From assembly GCA_039029135.1 (NCBI GenBank), contig JBCCGT010000032.1, forward strand, positions 1 through 52,146: DNA of 52,146 bases, in the 5' to 3' direction. The DNA comes from JALZVT01 sp039029135. GTDB taxonomy: Bacteria; Pseudomonadota; Gammaproteobacteria; Pseudomonadales; Azotimanducaceae. The notes under the pieces were generated by a model, which did not search any database, had not been told where the DNA came from, and saw only the letters and a list, made by a program, of their open reading frames with translations. This document shows positions 29,979 to 38,020 of this stretch, one piece after another (within the stretch, counting starts at the first letter, position 1; each line of letters begins with the position of its first letter). The position numbers were made by a program, and so were the translations under genes.

Positions 29979-30096
29979 CCGCGCTTCGTCCTCATCGCTA
30001 CTCTCCTGGTTCCGACATCTACCCGATGCCGCCGATGCCCCGGCTTCGCGGTCTCGGTCTCGCGTGCTTCCGAGTGTGCTTCGGAGCGCGCGTGCG

Positions 30097-30951
30097 CTAG
30101 CGCTCGACCCCGATGTTGTCGATCAGCCTGGCGCGGCCGATATTGGCGGCGACCATGATGCGCAGGTCGCCCGTCGCGCCCGCCTCGCCCAGTGTAGCCG
30201 CGTCTCGGACCTCGAGGTATTCGACGTCGAACCCCGCCGCGCGCAGTGCGAGTTTGCCCGTCTGTACCAGGCGGTCGTACTGCTTCGCACCGGCGTTTAT
30301 GCCGTGGGCGATGTCCTGCAGGGTCTGCTGCAAGAGCGGCGCCTTCGCGCGCTGTTCGTCGGTCAGGTACTGATTACGGCTGGACAGCGCCAGACCGTCG
30401 TCCGCGCGGCGTGTAGGGACGCCGTGGACCCGCGTTGGGAAGTCGAACTGATGTGCGAGCGTCCGAATCAGCAGCAGCTGCTGGTAGTCCTTTTCGCCGA
30501 AGTAGGCGTTGTCCGGCGTACAAATGTTGAACAGCTTGAGCACGACGGTGCCGACGCCGTCGAAGTGTCCGGGGCGGCCCTCGCCGCAGAGAATCTGCGT
30601 CAGCGATGGCAGGCGAACCTCCGCCTGATGCTCCTGACCGTCCGGGTACATCGCCTCGACGCCCGGCGCAAACAGCAGATCGACGCCCGCGTCGCCGAGC
30701 TTCTGCTGGTCCTCGGCGAGGCTGCGCGGGTAGGCATCGAAGTCCTCGCCCGGGCCAAATTGCAGCGGATTGACGAAGATCGACACGACCACGACGTCGT
30801 TGTTGGCGCGAGCCGCCCGAACGAGATCCAAATGTCCGTCGTGCAGACTGCCCATCGTTGGCACCAGCCCGATGCGCTTGCCTTTGACGCGCGCCGCGCC
30901 GATCGCGCTGCGAATGCCTTGGATACTGTTGTGAGTCGTCAGCTCGCTCAT
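30097..30951 (-). CDS. panC: Pantothenate synthetase
   Basis: PanC condenses pantoate and beta-alanine using ATP to form pantothenate. It has 284 residues. The nucleotidyl-transferase motifs are VPTMGSLHDGH (HIGH-like) and SIFVNPLQFGPGEDF; GTVVLKLFNICTPDNAYFGEKDYQQL (in part) and LALSSRNQYL (KMSKS-like) complete the active site. It follows panB (108-bp gap). The beta-alanine supplier panD is not adjacent, so beta-alanine must come from elsewhere in the genome or the medium. Confidence 0.97.
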   Translation of the reverse strand: MSELTTHNSIQGIRSAIGAARVKGKRIGLVPTMGSLHDGHLDLVRAARANNDVVVVSIFVNPLQFGPGEDFDAYPRSLAEDQQKLGDAGVDLLFAPGVEAMYPDGQEHQAEVRLPSLTQILCGEGRPGHFDGVGTVVLKLFNICTPDNAYFGEKDYQQLLLIRTLAHQFDFPTRVHGVPTRRADDGLALSSRNQYLTDEQRAKAPLLQQTLQDIAHGINAGAKQYDRLVQTGKLALRAAGFDVEYLEVRDAATLGEAGATGDLRIMVAANIGRARLIDNIGVER

Positions 30952-31059
30952 TCACTCTGTCCTCGTTCGTCGCCTGCCGTCGGGTGGCAACGACTCTCTC
31001 TATCCTGGTCGACGGGCGTTACTGCGCAGCCCCGTTTGGTCGCGGCCTAATTGCACGCC

Positions 31060-31881
31060 TTACTTAAAGGTATGTTCCGGCCCCGGAAAAATGCCGTTCT
31101 TCACGGCGTCGCGATACGCCGTGAACGCTCCGGCGAGTCCATTGGTGCTTTCCGGGAGAAAGTTCTTCACGAACTTGGGTACCTTGATGCTCGACGGCGT
31201 CGCGCCGAGCATGTCATGCACCACCATGATTTGACCGTCCGTGGATGGCCCGGCGCCGATGCCGATGACGGGAATCTCGAGCGCGCCAGTGATCTCTTCC
31301 GCAAGGCCTGTCGGCACACACTCGAGCAGCAGCACCGAAGCGCCCGCATCCTGCAGGATCAACGCCTCGTCGACCATTGTCTTGGCCTTCGACGGGTCGC
31401 GTCCCTGCACTCTGAATCCACCCAGGCGATTGATCGATTGGGGCGTCAGGCCCATGTGCGCGCAAACAGGAATGCCGCGCTGGTTTAGCAGGCGGGTCGA
31501 CTCGGCAAGCCAGGCGCCGCCCTCCAGCTTGACGATATGGGCGCCGGCGCGCATCAGCGTCGCCGCGCTGGTCAGGGATTGCTCTTCGGATGCGTAGCTC
31601 ATGAACGGCAGGTCGGCCATGATCACCGAGCCGGCGTTGCCGCGGCGCACGCAGTTCATGTGGTAGACCATGTCTTCGAGCGTCACCGGCAGCGTGCTGT
31701 CGTGGCCCTGCAGCACCATTCCCAGTGAATCACCCACCAGCATGACCTCGATGCCTGCACCGGAAATCAGCTCGGCAAAGATCGCATCGTACGCCGTTAG
31801 ACAGGCAAACTTTTCGCCGGCCTCCTTCATGCGCTGCAGGTCTGGAATGGTCAGACTCCGCGCGATGCCCTGGCTGCTCAT
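31060..31881 (-). CDS. panB: 3-methyl-2-oxobutanoate hydroxymethyltransferase
   Basis: PanB transfers a hydroxymethyl group from methylene-tetrahydrofolate to ketoisovalerate, the first committed pantothenate step. It has 273 residues. Conserved stretches are CLTAYDAIFAELISGAGIEVMLVGDSLGMV (in part), VIMADLPFMSY, VKLEGG, AHMGLTPQS and the substrate/metal-binding VIGIGAGPSTDGQIMV. It pairs with panC downstream. Because it consumes a folate derivative, its usual neighbour in pseudomonads is folK, absent here. Confidence 0.97.
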   Translation of the reverse strand: MSSQGIARSLTIPDLQRMKEAGEKFACLTAYDAIFAELISGAGIEVMLVGDSLGMVLQGHDSTLPVTLEDMVYHMNCVRRGNAGSVIMADLPFMSYASEEQSLTSAATLMRAGAHIVKLEGGAWLAESTRLLNQRGIPVCAHMGLTPQSINRLGGFRVQGRDPSKAKTMVDEALILQDAGASVLLLECVPTGLAEEITGALEIPVIGIGAGPSTDGQIMVVHDMLGATPSSIKVPKFVKNFLPESTNGLAGAFTAYRDAVKNGIFPGPEHTFK

Positions 31882-31931
31882 TCGTCGCTCCCGGTTGTTG
31901 GTTTAGTCATCTCGTTGTCCCGCAGCAGCGT

Positions 31932-32645
31932 TCACAGCAGCATGGGATTTGGATTGAAATAGTGGCGCGGACCGCGATTGCTCATGATCTCTCGCAGCAG
32001 CGCATCGAAGTGGTCGTCGTTATCAGCCAGGTCGATCTCTGCGGCGTTTACGATCAGCAGCGGCGCTTCGTTGTAGAAATGAAAGAAGCGCGTGTAGGTC
32101 TCCGCCAGTCTTTCCAGATAGTGGCGCTCGATCTGTGCTTCCGAGGCGATACCGCGATGGCGTATACGTCGTAGCAGTACGTCGGTCGGTGCCTGTAGGT
32201 AGACCACGAGATCCGGCTGCGGATTGCGAATGTTCAGGGAATCGAAGATCTGGTTGTACAGCGCCAGTTCCTGAGCGTCGAGCGTCAACTCGGCGAAGAG
32301 GCGGTCCTTCTGGATCATGAAGTCGGCGATCAGCGAAGGCCCGAGCAGATCGTCGCTCGCGATGTCTTCCATTTGCCGCGCGCGGGTGAGCAGGAAGAAC
32401 AGCTGGGTAGACAGCGCGTGCGCGCGAGGGTTGCGATAGAAGCGGTCGAGAAACGGGTTCTCGGTCGCGGGCTCCAGCAGCGTCGGCACGTCGAAGGTGG
32501 CGGCGAGCTTCCGCGTCAGCGTGGTCTTGCCCACGCCGATGGGGCCCTCGACGATTACGTAGCGCGGCGCGTCGACGATCTTGTCGTCGCTGCCAGCGGC
32601 GGGCCCGGGTGGGGCGTTAGATTCTCCGTCTGCGGATTCAGCCAT
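31932..32645 (-). CDS. Deoxynucleoside kinase family protein
   Basis: This is a P-loop kinase of the deoxyguanosine/deoxyadenosine kinase family, which phosphorylates deoxynucleosides for salvage. It has 237 residues: a low-complexity N-terminal tail of about 25 residues, the P-loop VEGPIGVGKTTLT, EPATENPFLDRFY, the FLLTRARQM helix, the DRE-type catalytic region (MIQKDRLFAELTL), VVYLQAPTDVLLRRIRHRG (lid arginines) and a C-terminal HYLERLAETYTRFF helix. Related genes lie between folK and panB in many gammaproteobacteria. Here it sits between pcnB and panB with folK gone. Exact substrate preference cannot be read from the sequence. Confidence 0.85.
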   Translation of the reverse strand: MAESADGESNAPPGPAAGSDDKIVDAPRYVIVEGPIGVGKTTLTRKLAATFDVPTLLEPATENPFLDRFYRNPRAHALSTQLFFLLTRARQMEDIASDDLLGPSLIADFMIQKDRLFAELTLDAQELALYNQIFDSLNIRNPQPDLVVYLQAPTDVLLRRIRHRGIASEAQIERHYLERLAETYTRFFHFYNEAPLLIVNAAEIDLADNDDHFDALLREIMSNRGPRHYFNPNPMLL

Positions 32646-32709
32646 CGATCGCGAGGTCTTACAGCGTTGTGTCAGTCGGTCTCAGTTTCGCCATTGCGGT
32701 ATGACGCGC

Positions 32710-34119
32710 TCAGTCCGCCGGACCGGAAGAACCGGAAGAGCCCGAACTGTTCTGGCCGTCGGCCGAACGTCGGCGCGGTCGCCGCCGCCGGCGCCGCCTG
32801 CGGGATTTCTTCGGCGCGCCGTCTTCGCCGCTGTCATCTCGATTTTGCGCGCGGCGCCCGCCGCCCTGACGATCGTCTGCGTCGTCATCGGCGTGCGGGC
32901 GACTCGGAACGGGATGCGTCTCCTGAATCTCCGTCCACCAGTCGGCGATCTCCTGCTCCACCAGCTGTTCCTCGGCGCGCAGCAGCAGAAAGTCATAGGC
33001 GGCGCGGAACTTGGGGTGGCCCAGCAGTTTCTTCAGATTCTTCCGTTGACGCCGCTCAAGTCGCGGCTGCAGTTGCCAGACGTCGCGAATGAACTGCGAG
33101 AATCGTCTCGGAATGGCGATCGTCAGCTGTTGCTCGCGCAGGCAGTCCACCGCGGCGTTGTTCTCCGCCTCCTGCATCGTCTGCTGCAGAGCGTTTTCGG
33201 TGATCCGCGCCTGAAAGTCATCCCACAGCAGTACCGCGAACAGGAAGCCCGGCGTAACGGGCTTGTCTTCATGGATGCGCTGATCCGTGCTGGCCATGGC
33301 ACGGCGTACCAGCTCGTCGTCCGGATTGGTGGCCGGAAACAGGATCGGCGACAGCTCGTAGTGGCACAAGAGCTCCCACGCCCGCTCCGCGCTGCCGGCC
33401 AGGAACAGCTTGTTCATCTCGTCGAACAGTCGCGCCGGCGGTATCGCGGTCAGCAGTTCCGCCGTCGGGACGATGCCGTCTTCGACCTCCGGTGCGATAT
33501 CGAAGCCAAGTTTTGCGGCGAAGCGGATGGCGCGCAGGATGCGCACCGGGTCCTCGCGCAGGCGTACTCGCGGTTCGCCGATCAGTCGCAGTTCGCGGCG
33601 CTTGAGATCGGCCATACCGTTGGCCTTGTCGATCAGCACGTCCTCGAGCGGATCGTAGTACATCGCGTTGATCGTGAAGTCGCGGCGGAAGGTGTCGTCC
33701 TCCAGCGTGCCGTAGCTGTTGTCGCGCAGAATGACGCCGTCTTCGGAGGTGGAAATCAGGTCGTCGTCCTCGTCGACGTGCTTGCGGAAGGTCGACACCT
33801 CGAATAGGTGCCGGCCTACCCTGACGTGCACGATGCGGAAGCGCCGGCCGACGGTTCTGGAGCGGCGGAACACTCGCCGGACGTCTTCGGGCGTCGCGTC
33901 CGTCGCGACGTCGAAGTCCTTGGGCGTCAGCCCGAGCAGCAGATCGCGTACGCAGCCGCCGACCAGATAGGCCTCAAAGCCCTGATCGCACAACTGCTTG
34001 ACGACTTCTATGGCTGCGGGCTCGATGAGCTCCGGGCGAATGGCTGACAATTCAGCCTGATCTGCGCGCTGGGCGCCGACCTCACTGGGTGAGGTGTTGG
34101 GCGATGTCATCGCTGGCAT
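32710..34119 (-). CDS. pcnB: Poly(A) polymerase I
   Basis: PcnB adds 3' poly(A) tails that promote RNA decay by PNPase and RNase E. It has 469 residues. The nucleotidyltransferase head has LVGGCVRDLLLGLTPKDFDVATDA with the metal-binding DFDVATD and RRFRIVHV. The class II neck signature is ILRAIRFAAKLGFDI. The C-terminal about 65 residues are rich in Arg, Lys, Asp and Ser, a basic RNA-binding tail seen in gammaproteobacterial PcnB. Two nearby ATGs (34119, 34110) are possible starts. It lies downstream of the degenerate regulator, the cbrB-pcnB order of pseudomonads. Confidence 0.96.
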   Translation of the reverse strand: MPAMTSPNTSPSEVGAQRADQAELSAIRPELIEPAAIEVVKQLCDQGFEAYLVGGCVRDLLLGLTPKDFDVATDATPEDVRRVFRRSRTVGRRFRIVHVRVGRHLFEVSTFRKHVDEDDDLISTSEDGVILRDNSYGTLEDDTFRRDFTINAMYYDPLEDVLIDKANGMADLKRRELRLIGEPRVRLREDPVRILRAIRFAAKLGFDIAPEVEDGIVPTAELLTAIPPARLFDEMNKLFLAGSAERAWELLCHYELSPILFPATNPDDELVRRAMASTDQRIHEDKPVTPGFLFAVLLWDDFQARITENALQQTMQEAENNAAVDCLREQQLTIAIPRRFSQFIRDVWQLQPRLERRQRKNLKKLLGHPKFRAAYDFLLLRAEEQLVEQEIADWWTEIQETHPVPSRPHADDDADDRQGGGRRAQNRDDSGEDGAPKKSRRRRRRRRPRRRSADGQNSSGSSGSSGPAD

Positions 34120-34501
34120 CTGCTCTTGCTAGTGTTCTGCGGTCGGCCTCAGCGGGCGCCCGCAGCGAATCGCCGGCGCTCAAGGGTGGCTGAGGATCTG
34201 TCGGGGGGCCGTTTGCGCTTTGTCGCGCTCTCTCCTGCGCTGGTTCTCTTGCGCTCGTATCGCGCTAGCGTCGCTCCCGCGTTGGATCGCGGCGGTCGCT
34301 GGTCGCGTTACGTCGTCGCAAGAGCTCTTAAGGCCACGTCGACCGGCGATGTTGTTTGCTGCCGTGTCGCGTGCTTGCGGCGCCCCGGAATACCGACCTG
34401 ATGCGCGCCGCTCCGTCGGGCGGGGCGCGCACCAATATCAGGCCGCCATGGTAGCACCTAACGTCCTTCGGAGCACCGCATAACGGCGCGATTGCGGGGC
34501 C
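34120..34501. other. Gene-free region between the regulator and pcnB
   Basis: These 382 bases hold no credible gene: short reading frames are present but lack family-like or codon-biased content. A GC-rich inverted repeat around 34400-34431 (GCGCGCC...GGCGCGC type) could form a hairpin beyond the regulator's stop codon, but no T-run follows on the - strand. The spacing suggests pcnB has its own promoter, which I could not pinpoint. Confidence 0.4.
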
Positions 34502-35782
34502 TCAGTCAGCACTGTCGCCGGGCGTGCGACGGGGTGCACGGCGACGCGTTCGCTTGCGCGGGATGTTCAGTCGCTGACGACGTTCCCACAGGCTCTTGCG
34601 CGATATACCGAGCCGCTCCGCCAGCTCGGTTTCTGTGCAGTGATCCTGGTTCTCCAGCACGAAGCGAACGAAGTAGTCCTCAAGGCTGACGTTGGGGTCC
34701 GGCTCGGGCTGGGTATCGGGCTCGATGGGGGGCGTGGCGTCGATGGCGAGCAGTTCGGGCGTGATCTGCTCTGTCTGTGTGAGTATCACCGCGCGCTCGA
34801 TCGCGTTTTCCATCTCGCGGACGTTGCCTGGCCAGCGGTAGGAATCGATCGCCGCGATTGCGTCAGGTGTGAACGCGCAGTCTGGTTTGCCCAGCCGATG
34901 CACGCAGCGCTGCAGGAAGTACTGCGCCAGCAGCTGACGGTCTTTGCCGCGTTCGCGCAGGGGCGGTGGCTTCAGGGTCACGACGCTCAAGCGGTAGTAC
35001 AGGTCCGCGCGAAATTCGCCCTCGGCCGCCAGCGCACCGAGGTCGCGGCGCGATGCGCACACGAGCCTTGGCAGCGCTCCTGTGACGCCCGGCGACTCCA
35101 TGACCGTCATGAGCCGCGCCTGGGCAGTGCTGGAGAGGTGCGCCACGTTGTCGAGAAACAACGTCCCGCTGGCGTCGTTTGTCAGCCCCGCGCTGCGGGC
35201 GTCGCCGAACAGCTCTGATACCTGATGATCGGGCGGCACGGCGGCGCAGTTAAGCGTCAGGAAGGGCTGAGCGTGCCGTTCGGAAAGGTCGTGAATCGCG
35301 TGTGCCAGACGTTTCTTGCCGGCGCCGGTCTCGCCTTGCAGCAACACCGGACTATCGGTCGGCGCGACGCGCTTGAGCTGTTCGAACAGCTCGGCCATCG
35401 GGCTGTCCGCCGCGAACACCGTGCGCAGGGTGGCATCGCCTTCCGTCTCGGCGTCCTTCGTGCCAAGCGCATCGCTCAGGGCCTGGGTCAGCTCCGCGGC
35501 CTCGAACGGCGGGACAAGGTAGTCCTTGGCCCCGGCTCGCATGGCCCGCACCACGGCGCGCGGATCGGGGTTTCTCGACACGATGATGACGGGTGTGCCC
35601 AGCATGTGCCGGAGGAAGTCGAAGCCGCCGTCCCGATCGCCGAACACGATTGCGTCGCTGGCGCGCGCGTCTTCGCTCGACGGCGTCGAGGTGACGGCTC
35701 GGCAGCTATAGCCATGCGCCTTCAGCGTGCGCGTTGTCGCGGCGTCTGCGGCCGCTGAGCCGGCGAGTAGGACAACGGTCAT
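34502..35782 (-). CDS. Degenerate sigma54-activator-like regulator (CbrB position)
   Basis: This 426-residue protein has the architecture receiver - AAA+ - Fis-type HTH of NtrC/CbrB regulators, but key residues are lost. Receiver (1-108): no acidic pair after strand 1 (VVLLAGS), the phosphoacceptor position is Gly (AIVFGDRDGG), and the conserved KPF lysine is Pro (LVPPF). AAA+ (about 125-340): Walker A GETGAGKK is kept, but ELFG is followed by only 13 residues before TLFLD, deleting the GAFTGA loop; Walker B is LFLDN instead of LFLDE; sensor I is ASRRDL. Arginine fingers FRADLYYRL and the WPGNVREMENAIERAV segment remain. HTH: TELAERLGISRKSLWERRQRL. It lies where pseudomonads have cbrA-cbrB, and no CbrA kinase is present. 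It probably does not activate sigma54; its role is unknown. Confidence 0.88.
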   Translation of the reverse strand: MTVVLLAGSAAADAATTRTLKAHGYSCRAVTSTPSSEDARASDAIVFGDRDGGFDFLRHMLGTPVIIVSRNPDPRAVVRAMRAGAKDYLVPPFEAAELTQALSDALGTKDAETEGDATLRTVFAADSPMAELFEQLKRVAPTDSPVLLQGETGAGKKRLAHAIHDLSERHAQPFLTLNCAAVPPDHQVSELFGDARSAGLTNDASGTLFLDNVAHLSSTAQARLMTVMESPGVTGALPRLVCASRRDLGALAAEGEFRADLYYRLSVVTLKPPPLRERGKDRQLLAQYFLQRCVHRLGKPDCAFTPDAIAAIDSYRWPGNVREMENAIERAVILTQTEQITPELLAIDATPPIEPDTQPEPDPNVSLEDYFVRFVLENQDHCTETELAERLGISRKSLWERRQRLNIPRKRTRRRAPRRTPGDSAD

Positions 35783-35802
35783 GGACGCATGGTACCCCGT
35801 TC

Positions 35803-36705
35803 TTACCAGCCGACGAAGCCGGTCAGGGCGGTCGTCGCGGGCAGCGCTGCCGGGCGCCAGTGCGCGACCGCCCAGCCCAGCAACTCCTGAACCGACCAGC
35901 GGGCCCCGTCGTGCGGCGGTGCCTGCTGCAGCAGTTGCAGCAGCAGATGCAGGGTTTCACCGGGCGCCTGTCCCGAAACCGGGGCGGAGTGGGCCTGTTT
36001 GGACAGTTTTTGGTCCCGCCGATTGTTGATGACCGGGAGGTGCAGATAACTGGGTGGATCGATCTCAAGCAGGCGGGCGAGCCATAGCTGTTTGCCCGTC
36101 TCTGTCAGCAGATCCGCGCCGCGCACGACTTGATTGATGCCGCTGAGGGCGTCGTCGACGACCACCGCGAGTTGGTAGCTGATCAGGTCGTCCCGTCGGC
36201 GGACGATGAAGTCGCCGCCTGCCCTCTGCAGCGACTGCTGCTGGTCACCCTGCAGACGGTCGTGGAAGCGCAGCAATGGTGCGTCTGCCGTGTTGACGCG
36301 GATCGCGGCCGCCTCAGGCGGCGGCTGCACGATCGCGCGACAGGTACCGGGGTAGTGGCTCGTGCCGGCCAGCATGCGTCGGCTGCAGCGGCAGTAGAAC
36401 AGGTGGCCCGCGTTCATTAGCCTCCGCAGCGCCGCCTCGTGCGCCTCCAGATTGTGGCTGGCGTAGGTACGCTCGTCGTCCCAGAGGAGGCCGTGCGCCT
36501 CCAGCGTGCGGCAGATCTGTGCTTCGCTGGCGGGATCGGAGCGCGGTCCGTCGAGGTCGTCGATGCGCAGCAGCCAGCGACCGCCCTGAGCGCGAGCGTC
36601 GAGAAAACCGGCCAGGGCCGCGAACAGCGAGCCCAGGTGCAGGTCACCGGTGGGTGAGGGCGCGAAGCGACCGACAGCGGAGAATTCCGAGTCGCGCTCG
36701 CGCAT
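35803..36705 (-). CDS. gluQ: Glutamyl-Q tRNA(Asp) synthetase
   Basis: GluQ is a truncated glutamyl-tRNA synthetase paralogue that attaches glutamate to queuosine in tRNA-Asp. It has 300 residues from the ATG at 36705 (MRERDSEFSAVGRFAPSPTG), eight bases after the dksA stop; a start at 36768 would overlap dksA and is less likely. The HIGH motif is DLHLGSL. The zinc site is CRC...Y...C (CRCSRRMLAGTSHYPGTC). The KMSKS-like motif is QKLSKQ. There is no anticodon-binding domain, as expected. The dksA-gluQ pairing is conserved across gammaproteobacteria. Confidence 0.96.
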   Translation of the reverse strand: MRERDSEFSAVGRFAPSPTGDLHLGSLFAALAGFLDARAQGGRWLLRIDDLDGPRSDPASEAQICRTLEAHGLLWDDERTYASHNLEAHEAALRRLMNAGHLFYCRCSRRMLAGTSHYPGTCRAIVQPPPEAAAIRVNTADAPLLRFHDRLQGDQQQSLQRAGGDFIVRRRDDLISYQLAVVVDDALSGINQVVRGADLLTETGKQLWLARLLEIDPPSYLHLPVINNRRDQKLSKQAHSAPVSGQAPGETLHLLLQLLQQAPPHDGARWSVQELLGWAVAHWRPAALPATTALTGFVGW

Positions 36706-36713
36706 CGCCGGGC

Positions 36714-37766
36714 TCAGCCGTGGAGCTGTCGCTCCTTGAGCTCGTCTAAAGTTTTGCAATCGACGCACTGGGTCGCAGTCGGTCGCGCTTCCAGGCGCCG
36801 CAGGCCGATCTCGATACCGCAGGTATCGCAGTAGCCGTAGTCCTGCTGTTCCAGTCGCTCGATCGTCTGGTCGATCTTCTTGATCAGCTTGCGCTCGCGA
36901 TCGCGGGTGCGCAGCTCGATGCTAAATTCTTCTTCCTGGGTCGCGCGGTCCGCCGGGTCGGGGAAGTTAGCCGCCTCGTCTTGCATGTGATTGACGGTGC
37001 GGTCGACTTCTTCCATCAGCTCCCGACGCCACAGGTGCAGGATGTTGCGAAAGTGATCTTCCTGCGCCTCGTTCATGTAGTCCTCGCCCTTTGCGGGCTC
37101 ATAGGGCGTGTAGTTCTTGAACGGGGAATCCGCTGACGGCGCGATGTTGCTAGATCTAGAGGGCAACGTCTTGATCTTGACCGGCGGCGGGCGTCGCTTT
37201 CTCAGTGGGCGCTGAATCGCTTCTTTCACTTCTTGTACGGGCTTCTTTTTCTTGGCGGCGGACTTGTTGGCGGCTTTCTTGGTCGCAGCCGCTGCTTTAC
37301 CGGTCGCCGCTTTGCTCTTGGTGGTGCCGCTGGCAGCCGACTTTGATTTCGGAGCTGCCTTGGCGGTTGTCTTTTTAGCCGCAGCGGTCGGCTTTTTCTG
37401 TGCGGGCTGCCTCTTTGCGGGCGGATTCTTGCTCTCTGCGGCGGATTTCTTACTGGCCGACTTTTTGGCGGCGGCCTTGGTCGCTGCTGGTTTTTTTGTC
37501 GCCGCGCTCTTCTTCGCGGCTGCCTTCTTGGTCACCGCGCTCTTCTTGGGCGTAGCCTTCTTGGCGGCTGCGGTCTTGGCGGGCGCTTTCTTGGTCGTCG
37601 ACGTGCTTGCGGCGCTCTTCTTCGTTGCAGCGCTGGCCTTGCTGGTCGGCGTCTTCTTTTTCGCGGCCGTTGACGAACTGGCTGTCTTGCTGTTGGACTT
37701 CTGTTTCGACGCTGCGGCAGACGTACTCTTGGTCTTTGCAGCGGGCTTTTGCTTCTTTGCAGCCAT
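36714..37766 (-). CDS. dksA: DksA with a histone-H1-like N-terminal extension
   Basis: DksA binds the RNA polymerase secondary channel and, with ppGpp, represses rRNA and activates amino-acid promoters. Residues about 222-350 match E. coli DksA over its whole core: GEDYMNEAQ, the coiled-coil tip FPDPADRATQEEEF with both aspartates, and the zinc finger YCDTCG...CVDC. The first about 180-200 residues are extra: almost only Lys, Ala, Ser, Thr and Pro in AAKK/TKK-type repeats, resembling histone H1 tails and AlgP of Pseudomonas, then a short basic linker (RPLRKRRPPPVKIK). Total length is 350 versus 151 in E. coli. The fusion is in one open frame with no frameshift. Similar Lys-rich DksA N-termini may occur in related gammaproteobacteria (memory, unchecked). 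The 254 bp upstream, shared with the divergent aminotransferase, should hold its promoter. Confidence 0.95.
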   Translation of the reverse strand: MAAKKQKPAAKTKSTSAAASKQKSNSKTASSSTAAKKKTPTSKASAATKKSAASTSTTKKAPAKTAAAKKATPKKSAVTKKAAAKKSAATKKPAATKAAAKKSASKKSAAESKNPPAKRQPAQKKPTAAAKKTTAKAAPKSKSAASGTTKSKAATGKAAAATKKAANKSAAKKKKPVQEVKEAIQRPLRKRRPPPVKIKTLPSRSSNIAPSADSPFKNYTPYEPAKGEDYMNEAQEDHFRNILHLWRRELMEEVDRTVNHMQDEAANFPDPADRATQEEEFSIELRTRDRERKLIKKIDQTIERLEQQDYGYCDTCGIEIGLRRLEARPTATQCVDCKTLDELKERQLHG

Positions 37767-38020
37767 AGCGTTCTACTGATCCTGTGCCTGTCGTGCACGT
37801 CGCACCTGGGCTCCGTAGCGCCGGACATGCCGGTACCCCGGATCGAGAGGGCGCGTAAGCTACCAGAACAGTGCCCCGTTGACCATATATCTGGCGATCA
37901 GCCGCCCGCGAATGAGTGATCGGCTGACAAACCGTTGACACATCTACCGCGCGACGGCCGGTTTAATGCCCCCCGGTAGCTCATTGATAGAAGACGCTGA
38001 ACGCGAGCCGAGACAGTGCT

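Noticed and set aside
34126..34401. A 91-codon + strand frame between pcnB and the regulator
   Set aside because: Composition is random GC-rich (many Arg, Ala, Ser), with no motif and no start signal.
35782..37766. A hidden cbrA sensor kinase between gluQ and the regulator
   Set aside because: Only 20 bp separate gluQ from the regulator and 8 bp separate dksA from gluQ. There is no room for a kinase gene.
37252..37779. A hydrophobic Ala/Leu/Phe-rich open frame on the + strand opposite dksA, resembling a membrane protein
   Set aside because: It is the complement of the Lys/Ala-rich DksA extension (AAG read as CTT, GCC as GGC). The apparent membrane character is a by-product of that composition.
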